Part shown: positions 7,994 to 15,913 of the stretch, piece by piece
How positions within the stretch are numbered: position 1 is the first letter of the stretch
Layout: each line of letters begins with the position of its first letter
NCBI GenBank assembly: GCA_945893145.1
Contig: CAMDDZ010000013.1
Span: 1-64,000 of the forward strand
From: Rhodoplanes serenus
GTDB taxonomy: Bacteria; Pseudomonadota; Alphaproteobacteria; Rhizobiales; Xanthobacteraceae
Direction: 5' to 3'
DNA: 64,000 nt
Made by a program: the position numbers and the translations under genes
The notes under the pieces: generated by a model
What the model saw: the letters and a program-made list of their open reading frames with translations, nothing else
What the model was told of the DNA's origin: nothing
Databases searched by the model: none

Positions 7994-9268
7994 ATGAGCA
8001 CACGCCGCACCCGCCGTGACTTTCTCTGCGGCTCCGCCGCGATTGCGTCTTCGACGCTGCTGCCGATGCCCGCGATTGCGCAGGCCGCCGCCAAGGTGGT
8101 GGTGATCGGCGGTGGCTTTGGCGGTGCGACCGTCGCCCGCGCACTCAAGGCCGCCGAGCCGAAGATTCAAGTCACACTCATCGAGTCGAACGCGACTTTC
8201 ACAGCCTGCCCGTTCAGCAACGAGGTGATCGCCGGGATGCGCGAAATCGGCGCGCAGCAATTCGGCTATGACAAGGTGCGCGCCGCCGGCGTCAACGTCG
8301 TGATCGGGACGGCGACGGTGGTCGATCAGACCGGCAAATCCGTGCGCCTCGCCGATGGCGCGACGTTGCCTTATGACCGTCTGGTGCTGTCGCCCGGCAT
8401 CGACATCCGCTGGGGCGCGCTGCCCGGCTATGACGAAGCCGCTGCCGCCAAGATGCCGCACGCCTGGAAGGCCGGCGAGCAAACCATGCTGCTGCGCCGC
8501 CAGCTCGAAGCCATGGAGGACGGCGGCCTGGTGGTGATGTCGTCGCCGGCCAATCCGTTCCGCTGCCCGCCCGGACCGTATGAGCGCGCCAACTTGATCG
8601 CGCATTATCTGAAGACCAAGAAGCCGAAGTCGAAGCTCCTGGTGCTCGATGCCAAGGACCAGTTCTCCAAGCAGGGGCTGTTCCAGAAGGCGTGGAAGGA
8701 GCTCTACCCCAATCATCTCGAATGGGTGTCGTTGTCGAACGGCGGCAAGGTCGTGTCGGTCGATGCTGCGACCAACACGTTCACCACCGACTTCGGCAAG
8801 CACACTGCCAAGGTCGGCAACGTGATCCCGCCGCAGAAGGCGGGCCACATCGCCGATCTCGCCGGCGTTTCCAACAACACCGGCTGGTGCCCGATCGATC
8901 CGGTGACGTTCGAGTCAAAGCAGGTGCCCGGCATTCACGTGATCGGCGACGCCACCATCGCAGCACCGATGCCGAAGTCGGGCTTTGCCGCCTATTCGCA
9001 GGCCAAGGTCGCGGCCTTCGCCATCGTGAAGCTCTTCGCCGGAGAGCAGCCTTCGCCGCCGCGGCTCCTCAACACCTGTTACAGCCTGGTCGGGCCCGAC
9101 TACGGCATCAGCGTCGTCAACGTCTATCGCACCGCGAACGGCGCGCTCGCCGAGGTCGAAGGCTCCGGCGGCGTGAGCCCCGCCGACGCGTCGCCGGATT
9201 TCCGCAAATCCGAGGCGATCTACGCGGAGGCCTGGTTCCGCACCATCACCGGCGAGGTCTGGGGTTGA
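7994..9268 (+). CDS. fccB: Flavocytochrome c sulfide dehydrogenase-like flavoprotein (FccB/SoxF)
   Basis: 424 residues with a Tat signal (RRDFLCG) and an FAD-binding Rossmann motif VVVIGGGFGG near residue 35. C72 in ACPFSNEVI lies where the family attaches FAD covalently. C191 (RCPPGPYERA) and C299 (WCPID) match the redox disulfide pair of flavocytochrome c sulfide dehydrogenase, and NTCYSLVGPDYG is also family-typical. The expected reaction is oxidation of sulfide or a protein-bound persulfide with electron transfer to the cytochrome encoded just upstream. The stop overlaps the soxX start (TTGA). Confidence 0.9.
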   Translation: MSTRRTRRDFLCGSAAIASSTLLPMPAIAQAAAKVVVIGGGFGGATVARALKAAEPKIQVTLIESNATFTACPFSNEVIAGMREIGAQQFGYDKVRAAGVNVVIGTATVVDQTGKSVRLADGATLPYDRLVLSPGIDIRWGALPGYDEAAAAKMPHAWKAGEQTMLLRRQLEAMEDGGLVVMSSPANPFRCPPGPYERANLIAHYLKTKKPKSKLLVLDAKDQFSKQGLFQKAWKELYPNHLEWVSLSNGGKVVSVDAATNTFTTDFGKHTAKVGNVIPPQKAGHIADLAGVSNNTGWCPIDPVTFESKQVPGIHVIGDATIAAPMPKSGFAAYSQAKVAAFAIVKLFAGEQPSPPRLLNTCYSLVGPDYGISVVNVYRTANGALAEVEGSGGVSPADASPDFRKSEAIYAEAWFRTITGEVWG

Positions 9269-9711
9269 GGGCGGCGCTGGCCGGCGCGTTCGCTGTGACG
9301 CTCGCCGGCATCGGCGCGGCGCCGGCACAGGAGGCGTTGTGGCCCTATCAGGTGGTCGGCAGCGCCATCCCGGAATCGCTGACCGGCAAGCCCGGCGATC
9401 CGGTGCGCGGCCGGGCGATCGTCACCAAACGCGAGAGCACATGCCTGCTGTGCCATTCCGGGCCGTTTCCCGAGGAGCGATTTCAGGGCGATCTGTCGCC
9501 GAATCTGAAAGGAACCGGCGCCCGCTGGTCGGCGGGCGAGCTGAGGCTGCGCATGGTTGACGCCGCCCGCCTCAATCCGGCTACCATCATGCCGTCCTTC
9601 TATCGCGTCGATGGGCTCACCCGCGTCGCCCCGAACTGGCGCGGCAAACCGATCCTGTCGGCCGAGCAGATCGAGGACGTGGTGGCTTTTCTCGCCACGT
9701 TGCGCGATTAA
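9265..9711 (+). CDS. soxX: SoxX, monoheme c-type cytochrome of the Sox complex
   Basis: SoxX pairs with SoxA to link inorganic sulfur to the SoxYZ carrier. The best start is the TTG at 9265, inside the fccB stop, giving 148 residues with a signal peptide ending at APAQ. The frame is open far upstream, but that part is the shadow of fccB. Heme motif C60-L-L-C63-H64 and the methionine ligand in TIMPSFY (M109) match SoxX. It is followed 10 bp later by soxY, so fccB-soxX-soxY-soxZ-soxA form one transcription unit. Confidence 0.9.
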   Translation: MRAALAGAFAVTLAGIGAAPAQEALWPYQVVGSAIPESLTGKPGDPVRGRAIVTKRESTCLLCHSGPFPEERFQGDLSPNLKGTGARWSAGELRLRMVDAARLNPATIMPSFYRVDGLTRVAPNWRGKPILSAEQIEDVVAFLATLRD

Positions 9712-9721
9712 ATAGAAAGCC

Positions 9722-10192
9722 ATGACCGAAGCCTCAGCAACCCGCCGCCAGATCCTCGCCGCAGCCGGCGGCGCGGCCGCCGTGATACTGGTGCGGCCCG
9801 CGCAGGCGCAGCGCTTCACGTCCGGGGCGATGAATCTCGCGATCCGCAAGGTGGTCGGCGAGGCGAACGTCACGCCGGGCAAGATCAAGCTCGACATCCC
9901 GCCACTCAGCGAGAACGGCAATTCGGTCGCCATGGCGATCACGGTCGACTCGCCGATGACAGCGAAGGACTACGTGAAGGCCATCCACGTTTTCACCGAA
10001 AAGAACCCGCAGCCCAACGTCATCAGCGTCATGCTTGGCCCGCGCGCCGGACGCGCCAGCATCGCGACGCGCATCCGGCTCGCCGATACGCAGACCGTTA
10101 CCGCCATCGCCGAGCTGAGCGACGGTACATTCTGGTCCGACACCGCCGACGTCATCATCACGCTCGGCGCCTGCCTCGAGGACACGCCCTGA
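9722..10192 (+). CDS. soxY: SoxY, sulfur-carrier protein with an atypical C-terminus
   Basis: 156 residues with a Tat-like leader (TRRQILAAAGG...AQA) and the SoxY fold. SoxY carries sulfur intermediates on a C-terminal cysteine, normally in a GGCGG end. Here the end reads ITLGACLEDTP: one cysteine (C151) is kept, but the glycine arm is lost and six residues, from the cysteine on, close the protein. This could alter the swinging arm or mark a different substrate. The stop overlaps the soxZ start (TGATG), so the two carrier subunits are translated together. Confidence 0.88.
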   Translation: MTEASATRRQILAAAGGAAAVILVRPAQAQRFTSGAMNLAIRKVVGEANVTPGKIKLDIPPLSENGNSVAMAITVDSPMTAKDYVKAIHVFTEKNPQPNVISVMLGPRAGRASIATRIRLADTQTVTAIAELSDGTFWSDTADVIITLGACLEDTP

Positions 10193-10512
10193 TGGCGCGC
10201 GCCCTGATCAACGTTCCGGCCAAGGCCAAGCGCGGCGAGATCATCGCGATCAAGACCCTGATCTCGCATCACATGGAGTCGGGCTTCCGCGTCGGCCCCA
10301 TGGGGGTGATGATCCCGCGCGACATCATCGAAACCTTCGTGTGCACCTACAACGGCGAGGAAATCTTCCGCGCCTCGCTCTATCAAGCCATCGCCGCGAA
10401 CCCGTTCATCACCTTCAACACGGTGGCGATCGCGAGCGGCACGCTCGAATTCAAATGGACCGGCGACAACGGTTTCTCGGCGACCGAGTCCGTCAACATT
10501 ATCGTCGAATGA
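10192..10512 (+). CDS. soxZ: SoxZ, sulfur-carrier partner
   Basis: 106 residues, standard for SoxZ, an immunoglobulin-like protein that forms the SoxYZ heterodimer on which sulfur is oxidised. Visible family segments are AKRGEIIAIKTLISHHMESGF and TLEFKWTGDNGF. It has no signal peptide of its own, as usual; it is exported with SoxY through Tat. It overlaps soxY upstream and the first possible soxA start downstream. Confidence 0.92.
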   Translation: MARALINVPAKAKRGEIIAIKTLISHHMESGFRVGPMGVMIPRDIIETFVCTYNGEEIFRASLYQAIAANPFITFNTVAIASGTLEFKWTGDNGFSATESVNIIVE

Positions 10513-11435
10513 ACGAAACCGCGAACTCGGCCTTCACCTCCCCCGCTTGCGGGGGAGGTCGGCGCGTGAAACGCGCCGGGAGGGGGCTTAACGAGCACGG
10601 CACACTGGTGACACCCCCTCCCCATCCCTCCCTCGCAAGCGGGGGAGGGAGTAGGCTGCGGCTCGCGGCATCGTTCGGATGTCTTGCGTACGTCATGACC
10701 TGCTTCGCAATAAGCGCAGCCGAAATTCCGCAGAACGAACGCCGCTCCAGCTACGCCGACATGGCGCGCGACAGCAAAGCCATGCAGGACGACGACACCG
10801 CCAATCCCGGCATGCTGTCGGTGCTCGACGGTGAGGCTTTGTGGAAGGCCAAAGCCGGTGCAGTCGGCAAGGCCTGCGCCGATTGCCACGGCGATGCGCG
10901 CGCCAGCATGAAGGGCGTCTCGGCGCGCTATCCCGTTTTCGAGCCGAAGCTCAGCCGGCCCATCAATATCGAGCAGCGCATCAACCTCTGTCGCACCGAG
11001 CAGCAGAAGGCGAGCCCGTTCGCCTTCGAGAGCAAGGACATGCTGGCGCTCAGCGCCTATGTGAGCCTGCAGTCTCGCGGCCAGCCGATTGCGCCGCCGG
11101 ACGATCAGCGGCTGGCGCCCTTCCGCGAGACCGGCCGGACCCTGTTCAACCAGCGCCAGGGCCAGCTCAACCTGAGCTGCGCACAATGCCACGACGACAA
11201 CTGGGGCAAACGGCTCGCCGCCAATATCATCCCGCAGGGCCATCCGAACGGCTATCCGCTCTACCGCCTGGAATGGCAGAGTGTCGGCTCATTGCAGCGA
11301 AGGCTGCGCAATTGCATGATCGGGATGCGCGCCGAGGCTTACGAATATGGCGCGCCGGAGTATGTGGCGATGGAACTCTATCTGATGTGGCGCGCACGCG
11401 GAATGACAGTCGAGACGCCTGCGGTGCGGCCATGA
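10509..11435 (+). CDS. soxA: SoxA, diheme c-type cytochrome; N-terminus encoded partly by a repeat element
   Basis: SoxA with SoxX forms the c-type cytochrome complex that attaches a sulfur substrate to SoxY. From the ATG at 10509 it has 308 residues. Two heme motifs are present, C123-A-D-C126-H127 and C224-A-Q-C227-H228, plus C269 in RNCMIGMRAEAY, the ligand/active-site cysteine of the family, and C161. The signal-peptide core is at residues 50-70, unusually far in, because residues about 10-48 are encoded by a palindromic repeat at 10537-10650. No ATG, GTG or TTG lies in frame between repeat and signal core. The true start may be ATG 10509 or a GTG within the repeat near 10608. Confidence 0.88.
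   Translation: MNETANSAFTSPACGGGRRVKRAGRGLNEHGTLVTPPPHPSLASGGGSRLRLAASFGCLAYVMTCFAISAAEIPQNERRSSYADMARDSKAMQDDDTANPGMLSVLDGEALWKAKAGAVGKACADCHGDARASMKGVSARYPVFEPKLSRPINIEQRINLCRTEQQKASPFAFESKDMLALSAYVSLQSRGQPIAPPDDQRLAPFRETGRTLFNQRQGQLNLSCAQCHDDNWGKRLAANIIPQGHPNGYPLYRLEWQSVGSLQRRLRNCMIGMRAEAYEYGAPEYVAMELYLMWRARGMTVETPAVRP
10537..10650. repeat. CTCCCC-type palindromic element (copy 1) inside the soxA 5' end
   Basis: Begins with a perfect 10-bp stem CCTCCCCCGC/GCGGGGGAGG with a TT loop (10537-10558), then a GGCGCGT-GAA-ACGCGCC hairpin (10561-10577), and ends with CTCGCAAGCGGGGGAGG. Related elements lie at 38413-38543 and 53466-53716. This copy is read through in frame by soxA. Confidence 0.85.
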
Positions 11436-12811
11436 GCTACGACCCCAAGCACGGCACCCTGCGCGGCTATGTGGGGCTGGGGCGCGACTTCCGCTCCGGC
11501 AAGACGACGCCGCGCGCCTATCTCGACGAGAGCCTCGACCGCATCGCGAAACGCGAGCCGAACATCGGCGCCTTCGTGGTCCTCAACAAGGACGGCGCGG
11601 TCAAGGCCGCCGACGCCTCTGCGGCGCGCTGGAAGGCCGGCAAGCCGCTGTCGCCGCTCGACGGCATGCCGATGGCGATCAAGGACATCATCGAGACCGC
11701 CGACATGCCGACCGGCCAGGGCTCGCCGATCTTCGAAGGCACCCAGTCGCGTCGCGACAGCGCCACGGTCTACGCGCTGCGCGAAGCGGGCGCCGTGATC
11801 CTCGGCAAGACCACGACCACGGAATTCGCCGCCTCGCATCCGTGGCACACCACAAAAAATCCACACGATCCGGCGCGCACGCCGGGCGGCTCGTCGAGCG
11901 GCTCGGCCGCCTCGGTCGGCGCCGGCATGGTGCCGGCTGGGCTCGGCTCGCAGGTGGTCGGCTCGATCCTGCGGCCGGCGAGCTTCTGCGGCGTGGTCGG
12001 CTACAAGCCGAGCGTCGGCGGGCTCAACCGTCAAGGTTCGTACGATCATTTCAGCCAGAGTTGCGCCGGCGTGCTTGCCGCCAGCGTTGCCGACACTTGG
12101 GCGGTGACCAAGGCCATCGCCGAACGCGCCGGTGGCGATCCAGGTTTCGTCGGCGTCACCGGCAAGGTCGATTTCGCCAAACGCGCCAAGCCGAAGCGCC
12201 TCGCCTTCCTCGAAACCGGCGGCTGGAAGGCCACCAGCGACAGCGCCCGCAAGGCATTCGAGATGGCGAGGGAGCACCTTGCCAAGGCCGGTATCGAGAT
12301 CAAGTCACGCAAGAACGATCGGGCCCTCGACGCAGCCGAGAAACTGATCCGCGACGCGCAGCCGTTGACGCTCGCGATCAACGCCTGGGAGGGCCGCTGG
12401 CCGCTCAACACCTATCATGACCTGGCGGCCGCAAAGCTCAGCCCAAACGCGCAGGAGCGCTATCAGGTAGCGCTAGGCATGTCGCAGACGGAATACGCCG
12501 GCCTCATCAAGCGCCGCGCCGCGGCGCGCGCCGCCTACGCCAAGGCGCTGGCGAAATACGACGCCTGCGTCACGCTCGGCGCTTGCGGCGCAGCTCCTGT
12601 CGGGCTGAAAACCACCGGCAACACCGCGATGAACGTCGGCGCGTCGCTGCTCGGCGTTCCGGCATTGACCTTGCCGCTGCTTGCCGACGAAGGCATGCCG
12701 CTCGGGCTGCAGCTGCTGGGCCGTGTCGACGAGGACGCAGCGCTGTTCAGCGTCGCAACGGGCGTGCTCGCGCTGTTCAAGCGCAACGACCTGATCGGCG
12801 CCGACGCCTGA
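11432..12811 (+). CDS. Amidase-signature family amidohydrolase
   Basis: 459 residues of the amidase signature family. The Ser-cisSer-Lys triad is visible: K84 in AIKDII, S154 in TPGGSSSGSAAS and S178 in GSQVVGSILRPA. The spacing of 24 between the serines equals that of known members. It hydrolyses a carboxamide or related C-N bond; the exact substrate is not predictable. It starts at ATG 11432, 4 bp before the soxA stop, and ends 2 bp before the second UbiD gene, in the place where soxB often stands in sox operons. It may release an acid that UbiD then decarboxylates. Confidence 0.9.
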   Translation: MSYDPKHGTLRGYVGLGRDFRSGKTTPRAYLDESLDRIAKREPNIGAFVVLNKDGAVKAADASAARWKAGKPLSPLDGMPMAIKDIIETADMPTGQGSPIFEGTQSRRDSATVYALREAGAVILGKTTTTEFAASHPWHTTKNPHDPARTPGGSSSGSAASVGAGMVPAGLGSQVVGSILRPASFCGVVGYKPSVGGLNRQGSYDHFSQSCAGVLAASVADTWAVTKAIAERAGGDPGFVGVTGKVDFAKRAKPKRLAFLETGGWKATSDSARKAFEMAREHLAKAGIEIKSRKNDRALDAAEKLIRDAQPLTLAINAWEGRWPLNTYHDLAAAKLSPNAQERYQVALGMSQTEYAGLIKRRAAARAAYAKALAKYDACVTLGACGAAPVGLKTTGNTAMNVGASLLGVPALTLPLLADEGMPLGLQLLGRVDEDAALFSVATGVLALFKRNDLIGADA

Positions 12812-12813
12812 CG

Positions 12814-14517
12814 ATGGACGCGTCGCGTAGCAAGGCCATTCTCGACCGCTATCGCGACGCGGCGCGCCTGCCGCGGGACTATCCGGACCTGCACGATCAC
12901 CTGCTCGCGCTGGCCGAGGCGGACAAGCTCATCATCGTCGATGAGCCGGTGAACAAAGACACCGAGATGCATCCGCTGGTGCGCTGGCAGTACCGCGGCG
13001 GCATCGAAGAGCCGGATCGCAAGGCATTCCTGTTCACGCGGCCCACGGATTCGAAGGGCCGCACCTTCGAGCATCCGGTGCTGATCGCGGGTCTCGCCGG
13101 CAGCCGCGACATCTACCGCATCGGCTTTGGCAAACCGCTCGATCAGGTCGGCGCGCGCTGGATCGAAGCGTTGGCGACACCGATCACCCCCCGCGTGGTG
13201 GACCAAGCGCCGTGCCAGGAGATCGTGATCGAAGGTGCGGCGCTCGATAAGCCCGGCATGGCGCTCGACGGCCTGCCGGTGCCGATCTCGACGCCAGGCT
13301 GGGACAACGCGCCCTATCTCGCTTCGGCGCATTACATCACCGCCGACCCGGACACCGGCATCCAGAACGTCGGCAACTACCGCGGCCAGATCAAGACGCC
13401 GCGCCGGCTCGGCATGAACCCGTCGGTCGAATTGCGCGCCGGCATCTACGCGCATTGGGAGAAACGCCGCGCGCGCAACGAGCCGCTGCCCTGCGCGGTC
13501 GTGCTCGGTTGCCCGCCAGTGATCTCCTATGCGGCCGTGCAAAAAATGCCGGAGAACCTCGACGAAGTCGCGGTGGCGGGCGCACTCGCTGGCGGCCCGA
13601 TCAATGTGGTGCGCGCCAGGACCGTGCCGCTGATGGTGCCGGCCGAGGCCGAGATCGTCATCGAAGGCCTGATCGACACGCGATGGCTCGAGCCGGAAGC
13701 GCCGTTCGGCGAATCCCACGGCTATGTCAATCTGCAGGAATACAACGCCTTCATGGAGGTGACCGCGATCACGCGGCGGCGCAATCCGATCCTCACCTCG
13801 TTCATCAGCCAAGTGACGCCGAGCGAATCGAGCGTGATCCGCAAGGTCGCGATGGAGCCGGTGTTCTACAACTATCTGCGCTCTACGCTGTCGATCCGCG
13901 GCGTGAAGAAAGTCGCGATGCACGAGCCGCTGACCAGCCTCTATGCGGTGATCGGCATCCAGTTCGAGCGTGGCACCGCCGAAAGCGAAGTCTGGCGCGC
14001 GCTCAATGCCGCGCAGGTGCTGCACCGCTTCGCCGGCAAATGGATCATTGCGGTGGACGACGACATCGATCCAGACAATGCCGACGCGCTGTTCTGGGCG
14101 ATGTCGTATCGCTGCCAGCCACAGCACGACTTGCAGGTGGTCGAGCGCAAAGACCCGGGCCACGGCCCGCGCGGACCGCGCGACAACGGCGAGACCGCGG
14201 CCGTGCTGGTGAATGCGATGCTCAAGGGCACCTATGCGCCGGTCGCGCTGCCGCAGCGCGAGTTCATGGAGGGCGCGCGCAAATTGTGGGAGCGGCTCGG
14301 TCTGCCACCGCTCAAGCCACAGCCGCCCTGGCACGGCTACGATCTCGGCCACTGGCCACCGGCGCTGCGCGAGCAGGCCGAACGCGCCACCCGCAGCGAG
14401 TATTTCGTCACCGGCGAGGAGGCGGCGAAGCGCCGCCGCGATGACGTCAAGATGAACGATCCAGTAGCGCAGCCCGGCGACAACAAGCCGCCAATACTGT
14501 CGGATGATACCGAGTGA
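12814..14517 (+). CDS. UbiD-family prenyl-FMN-dependent decarboxylase (copy 2)
   Basis: 567 residues with the same motif set as the copy at 2965: HPLVRWQYRGG near residue 50, GNYRGQIKTPRRLG, EIVIEGLIDTRWLEPEAPFGE and QVTPSESSVIRK. A longer C-terminus (YFVTGEEAAKRRRDD...) is charged and probably flexible. It starts 2 bp after the amidase stop and closes the operon. Prenyl-FMN would come from the UbiX at 1968. The pair may act on two acids in one pathway, or form a mixed complex; the sequence cannot decide. Confidence 0.92.
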   Translation: MDASRSKAILDRYRDAARLPRDYPDLHDHLLALAEADKLIIVDEPVNKDTEMHPLVRWQYRGGIEEPDRKAFLFTRPTDSKGRTFEHPVLIAGLAGSRDIYRIGFGKPLDQVGARWIEALATPITPRVVDQAPCQEIVIEGAALDKPGMALDGLPVPISTPGWDNAPYLASAHYITADPDTGIQNVGNYRGQIKTPRRLGMNPSVELRAGIYAHWEKRRARNEPLPCAVVLGCPPVISYAAVQKMPENLDEVAVAGALAGGPINVVRARTVPLMVPAEAEIVIEGLIDTRWLEPEAPFGESHGYVNLQEYNAFMEVTAITRRRNPILTSFISQVTPSESSVIRKVAMEPVFYNYLRSTLSIRGVKKVAMHEPLTSLYAVIGIQFERGTAESEVWRALNAAQVLHRFAGKWIIAVDDDIDPDNADALFWAMSYRCQPQHDLQVVERKDPGHGPRGPRDNGETAAVLVNAMLKGTYAPVALPQREFMEGARKLWERLGLPPLKPQPPWHGYDLGHWPPALREQAERATRSEYFVTGEEAAKRRRDDVKMNDPVAQPGDNKPPILSDDTE

Positions 14518-14552
14518 GTGAAGCTGGTGCGCCCCAATAGCGAAACTACATT

Positions 14553-15812
14553 TCAGTGCGGCACATCAGGGAGCGTCCGTTCCGGGTTTTGCGCGGCTTG
14601 GCTCACACACGCGTTTAGGCGTGCTCTAGGGTGTTGGCTGTCCTGATTCCAGAGTGCGAAGCGTGCCGCTGCAACGGCCTGGATATTGTCGCGGGAAAAG
14701 TCATTGTTAAGATACTGTCGGGTGTTTCCGAGAACCAAAATGCTGATGGTTCCTCGGTCATTAGGATGGTCAGCATTCCAATCCTTCACGCTCTGATCCG
14801 CCTGCCACGTTTCAATCTCTTCTCTCATGGGCGTATTAAACACGTCAAACAGGACTCGATTGAAGAACAGTGACCCTTCGCCCATCTTGTTATGCGGACC
14901 GGTATCACCAACGATGCCGTAGGCAAGTCGTTCGCGAGCGCCCGTTTTGAAGTGTCCCACCACAACGTCGCCCACATTGACGCTGCCAAAATCGCCCTGT
15001 GGGATCACAAAGAACGGAATTTGCTCGGCGTCGAGATAAAGCGACGACTTACACCGATTTTGATCAGGAACGGGACCGTCACGAGTAAGCGTCGTTGCGG
15101 CCACGAAGTACCCGGGATGATCGGTGTTGTCCCCGTGACGGCACGGATAGCCACGCGCATCTGAAGGGATGATATTGCGATTGAACACGACAGTCGCGTT
15201 CTTTGGCGTTGAATGAAATACGTAGTATTTTTCGGGCGCTTCCGGATAAAGCGACGTGAGCGGGATAGGCGGAATTTGCGCGTCCCGGATGAGTGGCCAC
15301 ATTTGTTGCCAAATTGGTTCAAGCCCGATCGCGCCAGACGACAGCGAACTGTCCGGTTCCGGTGTCTCTGTAAGATTGGCGCCGGAAAACACCCGAATGC
15401 CGCCGTTTGCAAGACGGTCTAATGCACAAGCCGTGCGACTGGGGTTACATCTGCCATATGGCGCATCGGGGTTGTAGGCACGGCCGCTTCCATCAAGATC
15501 AACCTGGAGCCTCGTCAGGACCGTAAGCATCTCCTTTGGCCGAGCCGAAGAATTCCCTGGTTGCGGATCAAGCAGCACCTGGAAGGTTCTAGGAACGCCG
15601 TTACGTGACAACGTTACGGTCGACTTGTGCATCCTACATTGGGCGTTCGTCATTCCATTCGGCAGTCGTGAAAAAGCCGCCGTCACTGGGCTCGGAACTC
15701 CTATCTCGGCCCTGATGGCAATGACGACCCCGGAAGACGGCAAGTCTTGCGCTAGCGAAGGGCTGCTGAGTGCAATCAAGAAGACAGCACACCTCGCAAT
15801 TCGAGAAAGCAT
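14553..15812 (-). CDS. Exported protein with a GH75 chitosanase-like C-terminal domain
   Basis: 419 residues, starting at the ATG whose codon ends at 15812, with a GGGAGGA site 7 bp upstream; the longer frame lacks this support. The N-terminus is a clear signal peptide (MLSRIARCAVFLIALSSPSLAQ). The second half has IPFFVIPQGDFGSVNVGDVVVGHF and YGIVGDTGPHNKMGEGSLFF, which resembles the GDTG...GEAS active-site region of GH75 fungal-type chitosanases, with the Glu kept. The first half is not recognised. Base use is visibly less GC-rich than its neighbours and it stands alone, so it may be acquired. Sugar-polymer hydrolysis is plausible, not shown. Confidence 0.6.
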   Translation of the reverse strand: MLSRIARCAVFLIALSSPSLAQDLPSSGVVIAIRAEIGVPSPVTAAFSRLPNGMTNAQCRMHKSTVTLSRNGVPRTFQVLLDPQPGNSSARPKEMLTVLTRLQVDLDGSGRAYNPDAPYGRCNPSRTACALDRLANGGIRVFSGANLTETPEPDSSLSSGAIGLEPIWQQMWPLIRDAQIPPIPLTSLYPEAPEKYYVFHSTPKNATVVFNRNIIPSDARGYPCRHGDNTDHPGYFVAATTLTRDGPVPDQNRCKSSLYLDAEQIPFFVIPQGDFGSVNVGDVVVGHFKTGARERLAYGIVGDTGPHNKMGEGSLFFNRVLFDVFNTPMREEIETWQADQSVKDWNADHPNDRGTISILVLGNTRQYLNNDFSRDNIQAVAAARFALWNQDSQHPRARLNACVSQAAQNPERTLPDVPH

Positions 15813-15913
15813 GAGACTCCTCCCAAGATCTTTGTTCACTCCAAATCTTATCGTTGTAAAAAGCAATAACAAAGCTTGGACGTGTAATTGGGCAAGTTAC
15901 TTTCAGCCAAGTT

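Noticed and set aside
6854-8848. Long antisense open frame of 664 codons opposite the IorB-like/cytochrome/FccB genes
   Set aside because: High GC gives long open frames opposite real genes; the translation is His/Arg/Asp-rich with no domain, and the plus-strand genes are firmly identified.
12535-14352. Minus-strand 605-codon frame opposite the amidase and UbiD copy 2
   Set aside because: Shadow of UbiD; no start signal and no domain.
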